Source: Dietzia lutea
GTDB lineage: Bacteria > Actinomycetota > Actinomycetes > Mycobacteriales > Mycobacteriaceae
Assembly: GCF_003096075.1 (NCBI RefSeq)
Contig: NZ_CP015449.1
Span: 3,341,001-3,405,000, forward strand
DNA length: 64,000 nucleotides
Direction: 5' to 3'
The translations under genes and the position numbers were made by a program. Under the pieces are notes generated by a model. The model was given only the letters and a program-made list of their open reading frames with translations. It did not search any database and was not told the DNA's origin. Positions within the stretch are counted from its first letter, which is position 1. The number at the start of each line of letters is the position of its first letter. This document shows positions 50,308 to 58,924 of this stretch, in pieces.

Positions 50308-51645
50308 TCAGGCCTGCCACCACTGCCGCAGCGGCACGCCCCAGGTCTGGCGCTCGTCCAGGCGCACGGCGAGGATCTGGTGCAGCTGGATCTTGTTGTG
50401 CTCGAACCCGTACTGGCAGGCCCCCATGTACAGGCCCCACAGCTTGGCCATGGGCTCGCCGACCTCCTCGACCGCCTCATCCCAGTGCTCGACGAGGTTG
50501 GCGCACCAGTCGCGCAGGGTGAACGCGTAGTGCTGGCGCAGGTTCTCCTCGTGCACCACCTCGAACCCGGCGTTCTCGGCCTCGAGGTGCACGGTGCCGG
50601 CGCCGGCGAGTTCGCCGTCGGGGAAGATGTAGCGGTCGATGAACTGACCGGCCTTGACCTTGCCGACGTTGTCCGGCCGGGTGATGCAGTGGTTGAGCAG
50701 CCGCCCGCCCGGCTTGAGGTATCCGTGCAGCTTGGCGAAGTAGCCGGGGTAGTTCTTCCGGCCGATGTGCTCGGTGATGCCGATCGAGCTCACGGCGTCG
50801 AAGTCCCGCTCGGGCACGTCGCGGTAGTCCTGCAGCCGCACCTCGGCCAGGTCGCCCAGCCCCTCGGCCTCGATGGCGGCGCGGCCCCACGCGACCTGCT
50901 CCCCGGACAGGGTCACGCCGATCACCTTCACGCCGCGGCTCGCGGCGTAGCGGACCATGCCGCCCCAGCCGCAGCCCACGTCGAGCAACCGGTCACCCGC
51001 CTTGAGCCCGAGCTTGTCGAACACCAGTCGGTACTTGTTCTCCTGCGCCACCTCGAGCGACGCGTCGGCGTCCGGGTAGCACGCGCATGTATACGTCATG
51101 GACGGACCGAGGATCCACTCATAGAAGCGGTTCGACACGTCGTAGTGGTAGCTGACCACCTCGGAGTCCCGCTCCTTGGAGTGCCGCCGCATGCCGGACA
51201 GGACGCGCTTCCACGCGGGCTTGACCTCCATCGGCGGGGTGGGCAGGAACCGGACGTTCTCCGTACCCACGGAGCGTGCGATCCGCGCGAGCGTCCGGGC
51301 GTCGGGCGTGCGGGTCATGTGCTTGCGGAACACCTCGAGGGCGCCGAACACGTCGTGGGGGGCGCCGGGGTGCACGCCGTCCATCTCGAGTTCGCCCATG
51401 AGGTAGGCGCGGGCCAGTCCGAGGTCGCCGGGGGCGGTGACGAAGTACTGCAGTGCCTTCTCGCTCTTCAGGCGTAGCACCAGCTCGCTGTCCGCCGGGC
51501 CGATGGCAGACCCGTCGTACGCCTCGATCCGCAGCGGCGGCTCACCGGTGGCGAAGGCCCCGATGATCTCGCCGATCGTCATCCTGCTGCCCGCTGCGCT
51601 CGCCGCACCCGCGGAACCCGCGGTCCCCGCGCTCGTCGTGGTCAC
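50308..51645 (-). CDS. tmsB: 10-methylstearate synthesis methyltransferase TmsB (CFA synthase family)
   Basis: 445 residues. N-terminal lipid-binding domain (about 20-150) and SAM methyltransferase core: YHYDVSNRFYEWIL, TYTCACY, LLDVGCGWGGM, SSIGITEHIG and DRYIFPDGEL. It adds a methylene to the oleoyl double bond of phospholipids; the adjacent FAD enzyme then reduces it to tuberculostearate. The tmsA-tmsB (bfaA-bfaB) pair is known in mycobacteria and Dietzia relatives. GTG overlaps the tmsA stop (GTGA). Confidence 0.87.
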   Translation of the reverse strand: MTTTSAGTAGSAGAASAAGSRMTIGEIIGAFATGEPPLRIEAYDGSAIGPADSELVLRLKSEKALQYFVTAPGDLGLARAYLMGELEMDGVHPGAPHDVFGALEVFRKHMTRTPDARTLARIARSVGTENVRFLPTPPMEVKPAWKRVLSGMRRHSKERDSEVVSYHYDVSNRFYEWILGPSMTYTCACYPDADASLEVAQENKYRLVFDKLGLKAGDRLLDVGCGWGGMVRYAASRGVKVIGVTLSGEQVAWGRAAIEAEGLGDLAEVRLQDYRDVPERDFDAVSSIGITEHIGRKNYPGYFAKLHGYLKPGGRLLNHCITRPDNVGKVKAGQFIDRYIFPDGELAGAGTVHLEAENAGFEVVHEENLRQHYAFTLRDWCANLVEHWDEAVEEVGEPMAKLWGLYMGACQYGFEHNKIQLHQILAVRLDERQTWGVPLRQWWQA

Positions 51646-53114
51646 CGTGCACCCACCGCCTTGTCGAAGAGGGTCGCGAACCGGCCCTCGGGATCGAATT
51701 CCGTCTTGAGCCTGGCCGCGTGGTCACCGCCGTAGAGCTCGGCGAACTCCTCGCTGGAGTAGAAGACCTCCGAGTACAGCGACTTGTGGCCGCCGAGCCG
51801 GGAGACCTCCTCCTCGATGCGCCGGTTCCACGCGCCCTCGGCCATGCCGGGCTCGATCGGAGCCGAGGACCAGAAGCCGATGTTGACGTAGGTGGTCTCC
51901 GGCGCGAGCGGGTACAGGGGCCAGGGTCGGTCCGAGCCGGGTCCGCCGCCCACACCGGGGGCGGGGCTGGACTCGCGCAGCCGCAGCGGGCAGACCCACA
52001 GCGGCTCGATGGGCACCTCGCGCAGGAACCACTCGAGGAACTCGGCGGTGTGGTCGATGGTCACCTCGACGTCCTGCACGACGCGCTCGCGCGGCCCCTC
52101 GCCCTTGAGGGCGCCGATCTTGTTGCCGAGGTCGTACTTGTGGTCCAGTCCGATGATCTTCCAGTACGCCGAGGAGCGCAGCAGCTGCTGCGGCCAGAAC
52201 CGGCGGATGCGCGGGTTCTGCACCCCGAACGCGCGCGAGCACCAGAACCAGTCGGTGTCCCAGCGCCACAGGTAGTCGCGGATGGTCAGGCGGTCGCGCT
52301 TCACGGAGCCGGCGGGACCGCCGTGTCGGACGGAGCGGTAGTAGATCGCCTGCTTGTCGGCCACACCCGAGTAGTCCGAGACGGGCCCGGGCTCGTCGGT
52401 CCGCCGTCCCAGACAGAGGTAGGACTCGTCGGCCGAGAAGACGATCCCGTCGAGGAAATCGACCTCCTCGGCGTCGTACGTCCCTGACTCACCGACCCGC
52501 GCCAACGCCGACTCGAGCGCGGTGAGGGAGTCGAACCGCACGTGCCGCAGTTCCACGAACCGGCTGACCGGCTCGAGCGCGATGCGCAGCCGCACCGCGT
52601 ACCCGAGGGAGCCGTAGGAGTTGGGGAAGCCACGGAAGAGCGCGCGTTCGCGCTCGGTGCCGTCGGGGCGCGCGGTGACGATCTCGCCGGTGCCGGTGAG
52701 GATGTCCATCTCGAGCACGGACTCGTGCGGCAGGCCCAGGCGGAACGAGGTGGACTCGATGCCCAGTCCGGTCACGGCGCCGCCGAGGGTGATGGTCTTG
52801 AGCTGCGGCACGACGTACGGCATGAGGCCGTACGCCAGGGTGGCGTCGACGAGGTCCTCGTAGGTGCACATCCCCTGGACGTCGGCGGTGCGGGCGTCGG
52901 GATCCACGGAGACGACGCGCGTGAGGCCGGTGGTGTCGAGACCGGGCGACGACGACGAGGCGCGCGGGCGGAAGAGGTTGGACGTGGACTTGGCCAGCCG
53001 GACCGGCTCGTGGGCGGGCACGGCACGGAAGCTCTCGACGAGTCGCTGCACGCCGCGGGCGTGGCTTTCGGTACCGACGACGAGTGGTTCGGCGAGACTC
53101 ACGGCGGTTCCCAT
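51642..53114 (-). CDS. tmsA: FAD-binding reductase TmsA
   Basis: 490 residues. PCMH/FAD_binding_4 domain: VRLAKSTSNLF, QGMCTYEDLVDATLAYGLMP and the long LGGAVTGLGIESTSFRLGLPHES segment, then a DIMINUTO/Rv3719-like C-terminal part ending PEGRF-like. It reduces 10-methylene-stearoyl lipid to 10-methylstearoyl using NADPH. Its -10 (TAAGGT) starts on the TAA stop of the sterol-desaturase-like gene upstream, seven bases before the ATG, so it can be transcribed separately. Confidence 0.87.
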   Translation of the reverse strand: MGTAVSLAEPLVVGTESHARGVQRLVESFRAVPAHEPVRLAKSTSNLFRPRASSSSPGLDTTGLTRVVSVDPDARTADVQGMCTYEDLVDATLAYGLMPYVVPQLKTITLGGAVTGLGIESTSFRLGLPHESVLEMDILTGTGEIVTARPDGTERERALFRGFPNSYGSLGYAVRLRIALEPVSRFVELRHVRFDSLTALESALARVGESGTYDAEEVDFLDGIVFSADESYLCLGRRTDEPGPVSDYSGVADKQAIYYRSVRHGGPAGSVKRDRLTIRDYLWRWDTDWFWCSRAFGVQNPRIRRFWPQQLLRSSAYWKIIGLDHKYDLGNKIGALKGEGPRERVVQDVEVTIDHTAEFLEWFLREVPIEPLWVCPLRLRESSPAPGVGGGPGSDRPWPLYPLAPETTYVNIGFWSSAPIEPGMAEGAWNRRIEEEVSRLGGHKSLYSEVFYSSEEFAELYGGDHAARLKTEFDPEGRFATLFDKAVGAR

Positions 53115-53124
53115 GCGTCACACC

Positions 53125-54072
53125 TTAGTAGCGCTCGGTGGCCCCCGCCGACGATCGGGGGGCGGGCGCGGACGGTGCCGGCGGTGCCGCGGGCTTCCAC
53201 CCGGGCGGGCCGAACACGTAGCCGAGTCGGTCCCGCCAACTGCCCGCGCGGCGCAGGTCGCGCCAGATGGCGACGTACTCGTGCAGCTGCAGCCAGAACG
53301 GGTTATGGGAGTTCACCGGTGTGGTCAGACCGTAAGTGGGCCGGTGGGTCTCGGGCCGGAATGTGCCGAACAGGCGGTCCCAGATGATGAGGATGCCGCC
53401 GTAGTTGCGGTCGAGGTACTCCGTGTCACTGCCGTGGTGCACGCGGTGGTGCGACGGGGTGTTGAACACGAACTCGATCGGCGCGGGCAGTCGGCCGATG
53501 CGCTCGGTGTGGACGAAGAACTGGTAGACGAGAGAGACGGAGAAGCCGGTGAACACCACCCACGGCGGCACCCCCAACAGTGGTAGAGGTAGCCACGCGA
53601 TGATCTCACCGGAGTTGTTCCACTTCTGCCGCAGCGCGGTGGCGAAGTTGTAGTACTCGCTGGAGTGGTGGGCCTGGTGGGTCGCCCAGACCAGACGGAT
53701 GCGGTGGGCGCCGCGGTGATACCAGTAGTAGAGGAAGTCGGTGCCGAGGATCGCGAGGACCCACGTGTACCAGGCGTTCGACGGCAGGTGCCACGGCGCG
53801 AGGTACACCCACACCGCCGCGTAGAGGACCAGGCCGACCAGCTTGCCGAGCAGCCAGAACGCCTGCGAGCTCGCGCCCATGATGAGTGAGGTGACGGCAT
53901 CGCGCGGCTGGTAGCCACCCGGCTCGCGGGCCTCGAGCACACGGGCCGAGACCCACTCGATCGCCACGAACAGCACGAACACCGGAATGGCCAGCAGCAC
54001 CGGCTCGTGCAACGGATCGGCCAACGCGGCCAGCGCGCGCGCCAGCGACTCCCCGAAACCCATCTCGTTCAC
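53125..54072 (-). CDS. Fatty acid hydroxylase/sterol desaturase family protein
   Basis: About 315 residues with four membrane helices and all di-iron His clusters: WYHRGAHR (HxxxH), HQAHHSSEYYN (HxxHH) and HHRVHHG (HxxHH). Family members hydroxylate or desaturate lipid or sterol carbon. It lies ten bases upstream of tmsA; a shared membrane-lipid modification route is attractive but unproven. GTG 54072 is used; an ATG three codons on is an alternative. A Pro/Ala tail ends the protein. Confidence 0.85.
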   Translation of the reverse strand: MNEMGFGESLARALAALADPLHEPVLLAIPVFVLFVAIEWVSARVLEAREPGGYQPRDAVTSLIMGASSQAFWLLGKLVGLVLYAAVWVYLAPWHLPSNAWYTWVLAILGTDFLYYWYHRGAHRIRLVWATHQAHHSSEYYNFATALRQKWNNSGEIIAWLPLPLLGVPPWVVFTGFSVSLVYQFFVHTERIGRLPAPIEFVFNTPSHHRVHHGSDTEYLDRNYGGILIIWDRLFGTFRPETHRPTYGLTTPVNSHNPFWLQLHEYVAIWRDLRRAGSWRDRLGYVFGPPGWKPAAPPAPSAPAPRSSAGATERY

Positions 54073-54233
54073 GTCTCGATTGTGACACCACTCACAGACG
54101 ATCGGAGGATCCGGGCCACCCGAACCGACGCGGGCCCGTAGCCTCTCGGGCACGTCGGCCCCGAGGGCCGTTCCCGCACACCGTTTCTGCGCACACCCCT
54201 GGCCGTGCGCACCGACTCCGGAGGAGGACCCGA

Positions 54234-54815
54234 GTGTTCACCGCATCCCGATCCGCTCGCCCCGCCCGTTCGCGCACCGCCCGTCCCCGTGCCGTCGCCG
54301 CCGCGTCGGGCCTCGCCGCCCTGGCGTTGGCGCTCGGCGCCTGCGGGGAGGAGGGCACCGCCGAGCAGGCGGTCGGCGAGGCCACCAGCGCGGTGGGGTC
54401 CGCCGCCGCCGAGGCCACGAGCGCGGTGGGTGACGCCACACGCGACGACGGCGAGGGCGACCCCGGCGCCACGACGGGCGACCAACCGCAGCCCGAGGAC
54501 ACCACGGGCGGCGAGGGCGGGTCGGCGAACCCGGACGAGGAATTCCTGAACGACATCGAGCGGGTGGGCGTGGACGCCGGGAACGAGCAGGACTACCTCG
54601 CCCGCGGCCGCGACGCCTGCGCCTCGCTCGACGCGGGGGTCGGCTACGTCGACGTGCTCCAGCAGTACAACGACGCCCACCCCGACGCACCGGTCACCGA
54701 GGCACCCGTCGTGGTCACGGCAGCGGTCAAGGCGTTCTGCTCGCAGCACCTGCCGCAGGTCGGCGATGGCGACCAGGACGGCCAGGGCGGCGGCGAGGAC
54801 GGGGGCGGCGCGTAG
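54234..54815 (+). CDS. DUF732-type lipoprotein
   Basis: 193 residues. Lipoprotein signal with lipobox LGAC (Cys about 36), an Ala/Gly/Thr/Asp-rich low-complexity stretch with repeats of 'EATSAVG' (about 45-100), and a DUF732-like helical domain (about 101-175; FLNDIERVGVD, LARGRDACASLDAG, VKAFCSQHLPQ) with two Cys probably disulfide-bonded, then a Gly/Asp tail. GGAGGAGG precedes the GTG start. Function unknown. Confidence 0.78.
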   Translation: MFTASRSARPARSRTARPRAVAAASGLAALALALGACGEEGTAEQAVGEATSAVGSAAAEATSAVGDATRDDGEGDPGATTGDQPQPEDTTGGEGGSANPDEEFLNDIERVGVDAGNEQDYLARGRDACASLDAGVGYVDVLQQYNDAHPDAPVTEAPVVVTAAVKAFCSQHLPQVGDGDQDGQGGGEDGGGA

Positions 54816-54834
54816 CTCACGCGCCGGCCCGGTT

Positions 54835-55962
54835 TCAGACGCCGGCCCGGTCGAGTTCCTCCGCGGTCAGCCGGCGCCCGAGGGCGATCAGCTCGTCGGC
54901 CCGGTGGAAGTCGAAGGTGGAGCACGCGTCGGAGGGCACTTCGACCAGCACGTCGGGGCGGTTACCCGCCAGGCGGTAGGCCGTCACGATGCTCTCCATC
55001 GCCTCGATGGAGTGGGTGACCACGTCGAAGATGCGCAGCGACCCGGGTAGCGACTCCTCGTCGTCGTCGGCCACCTCCTCCTCGCCGTGCTCCACCGCCT
55101 CCTCGACCTCGTGCGAGGGCTGCCGCAGCTTCATCCCGACTCCGCCGCCGGGGGCGGCGGGGTCCTCGGCGGCGTCCACCCCGTCGACAGCGGCGGTGTC
55201 CGGATCGGGCTCGGGGTCCTGACCGAAACGGGCCGCGATGAGCCGGATGAGGTCGGCGTCGCGGACGTCCGCGGCCGCGGTGCGGATCCGGCCGGTCAGC
55301 CGGCCCGCCGGCTTCGCCCCGCCGGCGCCGGGGCCCCTGCGGGAGATCCGCGGCTCCGCGTCGGGGGTCGCCTCGTCGGGATCCGAGCTCTCCTCGAACG
55401 TCGACCCCCGGATCCCGGTCCGGCGGCCCGTCAGCGACACGGCCAAAAGCAGGTCGCTGCTCACCGGTGCGAGCGGCTCCAGCGGCACCGGATTGGTGAC
55501 GCCGCCGTCGATGATGAGCCGCCCACCCACGAGCGCCGGGGTGATGACGCTGGGGATGGCGAACGACGCCCGCACTGCGACGTCGGCGGGGCCGCGGGTG
55601 AACCACACCTCGCGCCGGGCCCGCAGGTCGGTGGCGACGGCGGTGAACGGGATCGCCAGGTCCTCGATGCGGACGTCGTCGAGCATCGCGCCGATCACGC
55701 CCATGATCTTGTTGGCCCGGATGGCCCCGCCGCCGGCGAAGGACACGTCGAGCAGCCGCAGGACCTCGCGCTGCGTCAGCCCGCGCACCCAGTCCTCGAA
55801 GTCGTCGAGCTTCCCGGCCGCGTAGAGGGCGCCCACGATCGCGCCCATCGACGCGCCGGAGACGCCGACGACCTCGTGCCCGCGTGCCTCGAGCTCGCGG
55901 ATCACCCCGATGTGCGTGTACCCGCGTGCCCCGCCGGATCCCAGTGCCAGCGCCACTCTCAT
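54835..55962 (-). CDS. Patatin-like phospholipase
   Basis: 375 residues. Catalytic domain (about 1-190): oxyanion GSGGARGYTHIGVI, nucleophile GASMGAIVG and catalytic Asp in IIDGGVTNPVPL, the Ser-Asp dyad of RssA/NTE-type hydrolases. The C-terminal half is acidic and poorly conserved, with LRIFDVVTHSIEAMESIVTAYRL near the end. It probably cleaves phospholipid or acyl esters at the inner face of the membrane. It begins 190 bases from, and divergent to, the DUF4262 gene. Confidence 0.87.
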   Translation of the reverse strand: MRVALALGSGGARGYTHIGVIRELEARGHEVVGVSGASMGAIVGALYAAGKLDDFEDWVRGLTQREVLRLLDVSFAGGGAIRANKIMGVIGAMLDDVRIEDLAIPFTAVATDLRARREVWFTRGPADVAVRASFAIPSVITPALVGGRLIIDGGVTNPVPLEPLAPVSSDLLLAVSLTGRRTGIRGSTFEESSDPDEATPDAEPRISRRGPGAGGAKPAGRLTGRIRTAAADVRDADLIRLIAARFGQDPEPDPDTAAVDGVDAAEDPAAPGGGVGMKLRQPSHEVEEAVEHGEEEVADDDEESLPGSLRIFDVVTHSIEAMESIVTAYRLAGNRPDVLVEVPSDACSTFDFHRADELIALGRRLTAEELDRAGV

Positions 55963-56090
55963 CGACGCCCCCTCCTGCCCAGTCTCCGCGCGGCCCCCGC
56001 GCGGTCGTGACCAGTGTGCACCGGGTGCGTCCCGGGCACGGACGTCATCGTCGCCGGTTCGTGTCGTAGGCGCGATCTACCGTCTGCACC

Positions 56091-56112
56091 GTATCGAGCG
56101 CCTGTTCGATAC
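56091..56112. promoter_or_regulatory. Palindrome upstream of the DUF4262 gene
   Basis: GTATCGA (56091-56097) and TCGATAC (56106-56112) form a perfect 7-8-7 inverted repeat, 40 bases before the ATG at 56152: typical operator geometry. The binding protein is unknown. Confidence 0.5.
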
Positions 56113-56151
56113 CGGGCGCACCGCCCGAACGACTCACCATCAGGAGAAGCC

Positions 56152-56634
56152 ATGTCCCGCACCGCCATCCCGCTCACCCCGCGCTCCGGCCTCGCCGCGA
56201 CGATCGATCCGACCATGCCCGAGATCGCCTCGGCCATCGACCGTCACGGGATGCACGTCGTCCACATCGGCGAGCGGTGCGACTGCGGGGAGTGCACGGC
56301 CGCGCCGCTACCACCGGACCAGAGGTTCGGCTACACGATCGGACTGACCGGCGTCGGACACCCGGAACTGATGGTCCGCGGGCTGGGCGCCCGGGAGACC
56401 GCCGAGCTGCTCTCCCGGTGGGGCAACACCGTCCTGTCCGGGGAGGTCTTCGACGCCGGGCATCTACTGTGTGAGGGCTCCGGCGGGCCGACCTGGGAAC
56501 TCGTGCCCGTGCGGCGTCCCTCGCGCACGCTGGTGCTGGCCGGGCGCTACTACCGCACCGCAGGGACTGGCGGCCTGTCCGCGCTGGAGCTGATCCCCGC
56601 GCGTCGGCCCTGCCCGTGCGAGGTGTGCGACTGA
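56152..56634 (+). CDS. DUF4262 domain protein
   Basis: 160 residues. RHGMHVVHIGERCDCGEC...FGYTIGLTGVGHPELMVRGL is the DUF4262 signature (N-terminal 'h.v..d...P.faYTiGl...ghPEl'). A CxCxxC-like cluster (about 43-48) and a C-terminal CPCEVCD (about 154-160) could bind a metal, a feature not essential to the family. AGGAGA precedes the ATG. Function unknown; a possible operator lies upstream. Confidence 0.8.
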   Translation: MSRTAIPLTPRSGLAATIDPTMPEIASAIDRHGMHVVHIGERCDCGECTAAPLPPDQRFGYTIGLTGVGHPELMVRGLGARETAELLSRWGNTVLSGEVFDAGHLLCEGSGGPTWELVPVRRPSRTLVLAGRYYRTAGTGGLSALELIPARRPCPCEVCD

Positions 56635-56672
56635 CAGCCGGGGCCGGGCCGGGGTCGTCGTAGGGTCTAGGG

Positions 56673-57614
56673 ATGCCCCGCACTCAGCTGCACCTGGACG
56701 CGAACTCGCCGTCGATCATCGTACCGGTCACCGCGCGCGACCGCTCCGAGCTCGGTCGACAGGCCGAGGCACTCGCGCGGGTCCGGGCCGGGGCCGAAGC
56801 CGGAGTCGGCGTCGACCTCGGAGCCGGCGCGGACGGCAGCGCGGACGCCCCGTCGTACTACGGGGCATACGGCGGGGCGTACGGCGTGGAGCACGACGAC
56901 GTCCCCACGGGCGGCGGCCGGCCGTTCGACCTGATCGAGTGGCGGGTGGACCTCTACGAGCCGTTCACCGCACCCGCCGGGGCGGGCACCACCGGAGCGG
57001 GCGCCTCCGGGGGCGGGTTCGATCCCGTCCCGGTGGTGGCCGCCCTCGGCGCCCTCGCCGCCGCGCTGCCGGACATTCCGATCCTGGCGACGTTCCGCAC
57101 CACCGCCGAGGGCGGCGGCGCGCCACTGTCCGACGAGCTCTACGTCCGGCTCGTCGACACGCTCGCGGCGAGCGGCCTCGCCGCGGCCGTCGACGTGGAA
57201 TACCGGCACCCGCTCGCCGCGCGGGCGATCGCCGCCGCGCACCACCACGGCGTCGCCGTGGTGGCGTCCAACCACGACTTCGACGCGACCCCGCCGACCG
57301 AGGAGATCGTCGCGCGCCTGGCCGCCATGGAGGAGGCGGGCGCGGACGTGGCCAAGATCGCCGTGATGCCGCGCTCGGCGGCCGACGTGGTGACCCTGCT
57401 CGCGGCCACCGAGCGCCGCTACCGGGACGCGGGGATCCCGCTGATCACCATGTCGATGGGGGCGTCGGGTGCGGTGACGCGGGTCGGCGGCGGCGCGTTC
57501 GGCTCGGCCGCGACGTTCGCCACCCTGGGCGAGGCCTCGGCGCCCGGCCAGCTGCCCGCGGCCGGGGTGCGCGCGACGCTCGATCTCCTACACCCGGGTG
57601 CAGGTCAGCCGTAG
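56673..57614 (+). CDS. aroD: Type I 3-dehydroquinate dehydratase
   Basis: 313 residues. Third step of the shikimate pathway. Active-site features: DLIEWRVD (Glu and Arg), SNHDFDATP (catalytic His) and VAKIAVMPRS (Schiff-base Lys). The usual length is about 250; the extra comes from Gly/Ala/Tyr-rich inserts at about 38-80 and 102-116. Mycolic actinobacteria normally carry the type II enzyme, so a type I gene is noteworthy. TAGGGT lies six bases before the ATG. Confidence 0.85.
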   Translation: MPRTQLHLDANSPSIIVPVTARDRSELGRQAEALARVRAGAEAGVGVDLGAGADGSADAPSYYGAYGGAYGVEHDDVPTGGGRPFDLIEWRVDLYEPFTAPAGAGTTGAGASGGGFDPVPVVAALGALAAALPDIPILATFRTTAEGGGAPLSDELYVRLVDTLAASGLAAAVDVEYRHPLAARAIAAAHHHGVAVVASNHDFDATPPTEEIVARLAAMEEAGADVAKIAVMPRSAADVVTLLAATERRYRDAGIPLITMSMGASGAVTRVGGGAFGSAATFATLGEASAPGQLPAAGVRATLDLLHPGAGQP

Positions 57615-58045
57615 CGGCGCAGGACCTCCTCGCGCAGGCCGGCCGTGGCCACGTCGGCGATGTGCTTCTGCGCCTTCTTGACGACCACGCCCGGCAGCTT
57701 GGCCTTGAGCTCCACCTCGAGGTCGAAGACCACCCGGGTGGTCCCGTCGCCGTTGTCGGTGAGCACGTACCGCGCGTTCTGCACCATCTGGTTGGTCCCG
57801 GATTCGAGGGTCCAACTCACCTCGCCGTCGTACCACTCGTAGCGGACGACCATCTCCTCGGTCATGCCGTACTGGGAGATCTGCTCCCACACCACGATGG
57901 GCCAGCCGTCGTCGTCGGCCTCGCGGACCTCCACGGCGCGGTGCGCCTCCGACCAGTCGACCAGGGACTCCACGTCGGCCAGGACGGCCATGATCTCGGG
58001 GACCCCGGCCTCGATGGTCGTCACGGACTGCACTGACACTGCCAT
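57605..58045 (-). CDS. SRPBCC (polyketide cyclase/START-like) protein
   Basis: 146 residues. VQSVTTIEAGVPEIMAVLADVESLVDWSEAHRAVEV begins a single START-like lipid-binding domain; similar proteins are numerous in Mycobacteriales. The C-terminal helix covers KAQKHIADVATAGLREEVL. Ligand unknown. Its stop overlaps the aroD end by ten bases (convergent). TAACTT lies seven bases before the ATG. Confidence 0.8.
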   Translation of the reverse strand: MAVSVQSVTTIEAGVPEIMAVLADVESLVDWSEAHRAVEVREADDDGWPIVVWEQISQYGMTEEMVVRYEWYDGEVSWTLESGTNQMVQNARYVLTDNGDGTTRVVFDLEVELKAKLPGVVVKKAQKHIADVATAGLREEVLRRYG

Positions 58046-58092
58046 GGCCGAGAAGTTACCCTCACGCGCGAATACGGTGGGACGATCGATCA

Positions 58093-58641
58093 ATGAACGC
58101 CGCCACCGATCGCAAGATCGCCCTCCTGCGGGGGATCAACGTGGGCAAGTCCGCGCGGATCGCCATGGCGGACCTGCGGGAGTGCACCGAGGCCGCCGGA
58201 TGCGCGGACGTGAAGACGGTCCTGGCCACCGGAAACGTGGTGGCCACCGACCCTCGCCCCGTGGCCGAGCTGCGGGCGGTGCTGGAGACGGCCTACGCCG
58301 ACCGCTTCGGCTACGACGCGGTGGTCCAGGTGCTCACCCGCGGCGCCGTCGAGGACGCGGTCGCGGCGTACCCGTTCGCCGACCTGAACGACCACCACGA
58401 CTACCTGGTCTTCTCGGACGAGCCCGAGGTGACCGCGGCGGTGGCCGAGGCGATGGCGGCGGCGGTCGATCCGGCCGGCACCGAGGAGGTCGCGGCCGGA
58501 TCCGTGTGCGTCTACTGGCGGGTGCCCAGAGGGCTCACGCTGAGCTCGCCCGCCGCCAAGGTGACCAGTGACAGGTCGCACGGGCGGCACCTGACCATGC
58601 GGAACATCAGGACGCTGCGCAAGGTCCTCGCCCTGGGCTGA
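58093..58641 (+). CDS. DUF1697 family protein
   Basis: 182 residues. KIALLRGINVGKSARIAMADLREC and VKTVLATGNVVA match DUF1697 (IALLRGINVGG...M..L...L...G..dV.TylqSGNvv), with the C-terminal MRNIRTLRKVLAL. Function unknown. It is divergent from the SRPBCC gene. Confidence 0.85.
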   Translation: MNAATDRKIALLRGINVGKSARIAMADLRECTEAAGCADVKTVLATGNVVATDPRPVAELRAVLETAYADRFGYDAVVQVLTRGAVEDAVAAYPFADLNDHHDYLVFSDEPEVTAAVAEAMAAAVDPAGTEEVAAGSVCVYWRVPRGLTLSSPAAKVTSDRSHGRHLTMRNIRTLRKVLALG

Positions 58642-58680
58642 GCGTCCGGCCGGTCACCGCCGGGCTGGTCGGTCAGGAGA

Positions 58681-58797
58681 TCAGGGGCCCTGCACCGACG
58701 CGCCGATGGTGTCGACCACGGCTGCCAGGGGCCCGAAGATCGCGGGGAAGATCCCATCCCACATGGCCTGGAGCTGGGAGAGGTCGAACGGGGGCAT
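58681..58797 (-). CDS. Small protein of 38 residues, possibly a membrane or porin-like peptide
   Basis: ATG 58797 has AAGGAG eight bases upstream, one of the best ribosome sites in the window. The product starts MPPFDLSQLQAMWDGIFPAI and continues with FGPLAAVVDTIGASVQ: a short acidic amphipathic helix without signal peptide or Cys. Length and composition recall the tiny channel peptides PorA/PorH of Corynebacterium, which also lack signal peptides. Homology is not shown; calling it a porin would be a guess. Confidence 0.55.
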   Translation of the reverse strand: MPPFDLSQLQAMWDGIFPAIFGPLAAVVDTIGASVQGP

Positions 58798-58924
58798 CTG
58801 TCACGCTCCTTCTCTTGCAGAGGGCGGCGTGCGGGCTCTCCGCCGGCGCCGAGCTCCCTCTGCCCCCAGGATCCTCTGCCGTCACACTCGGGCGCAAGGC
58901 CTCTCCCGTGGCAGACTGCGTGCG

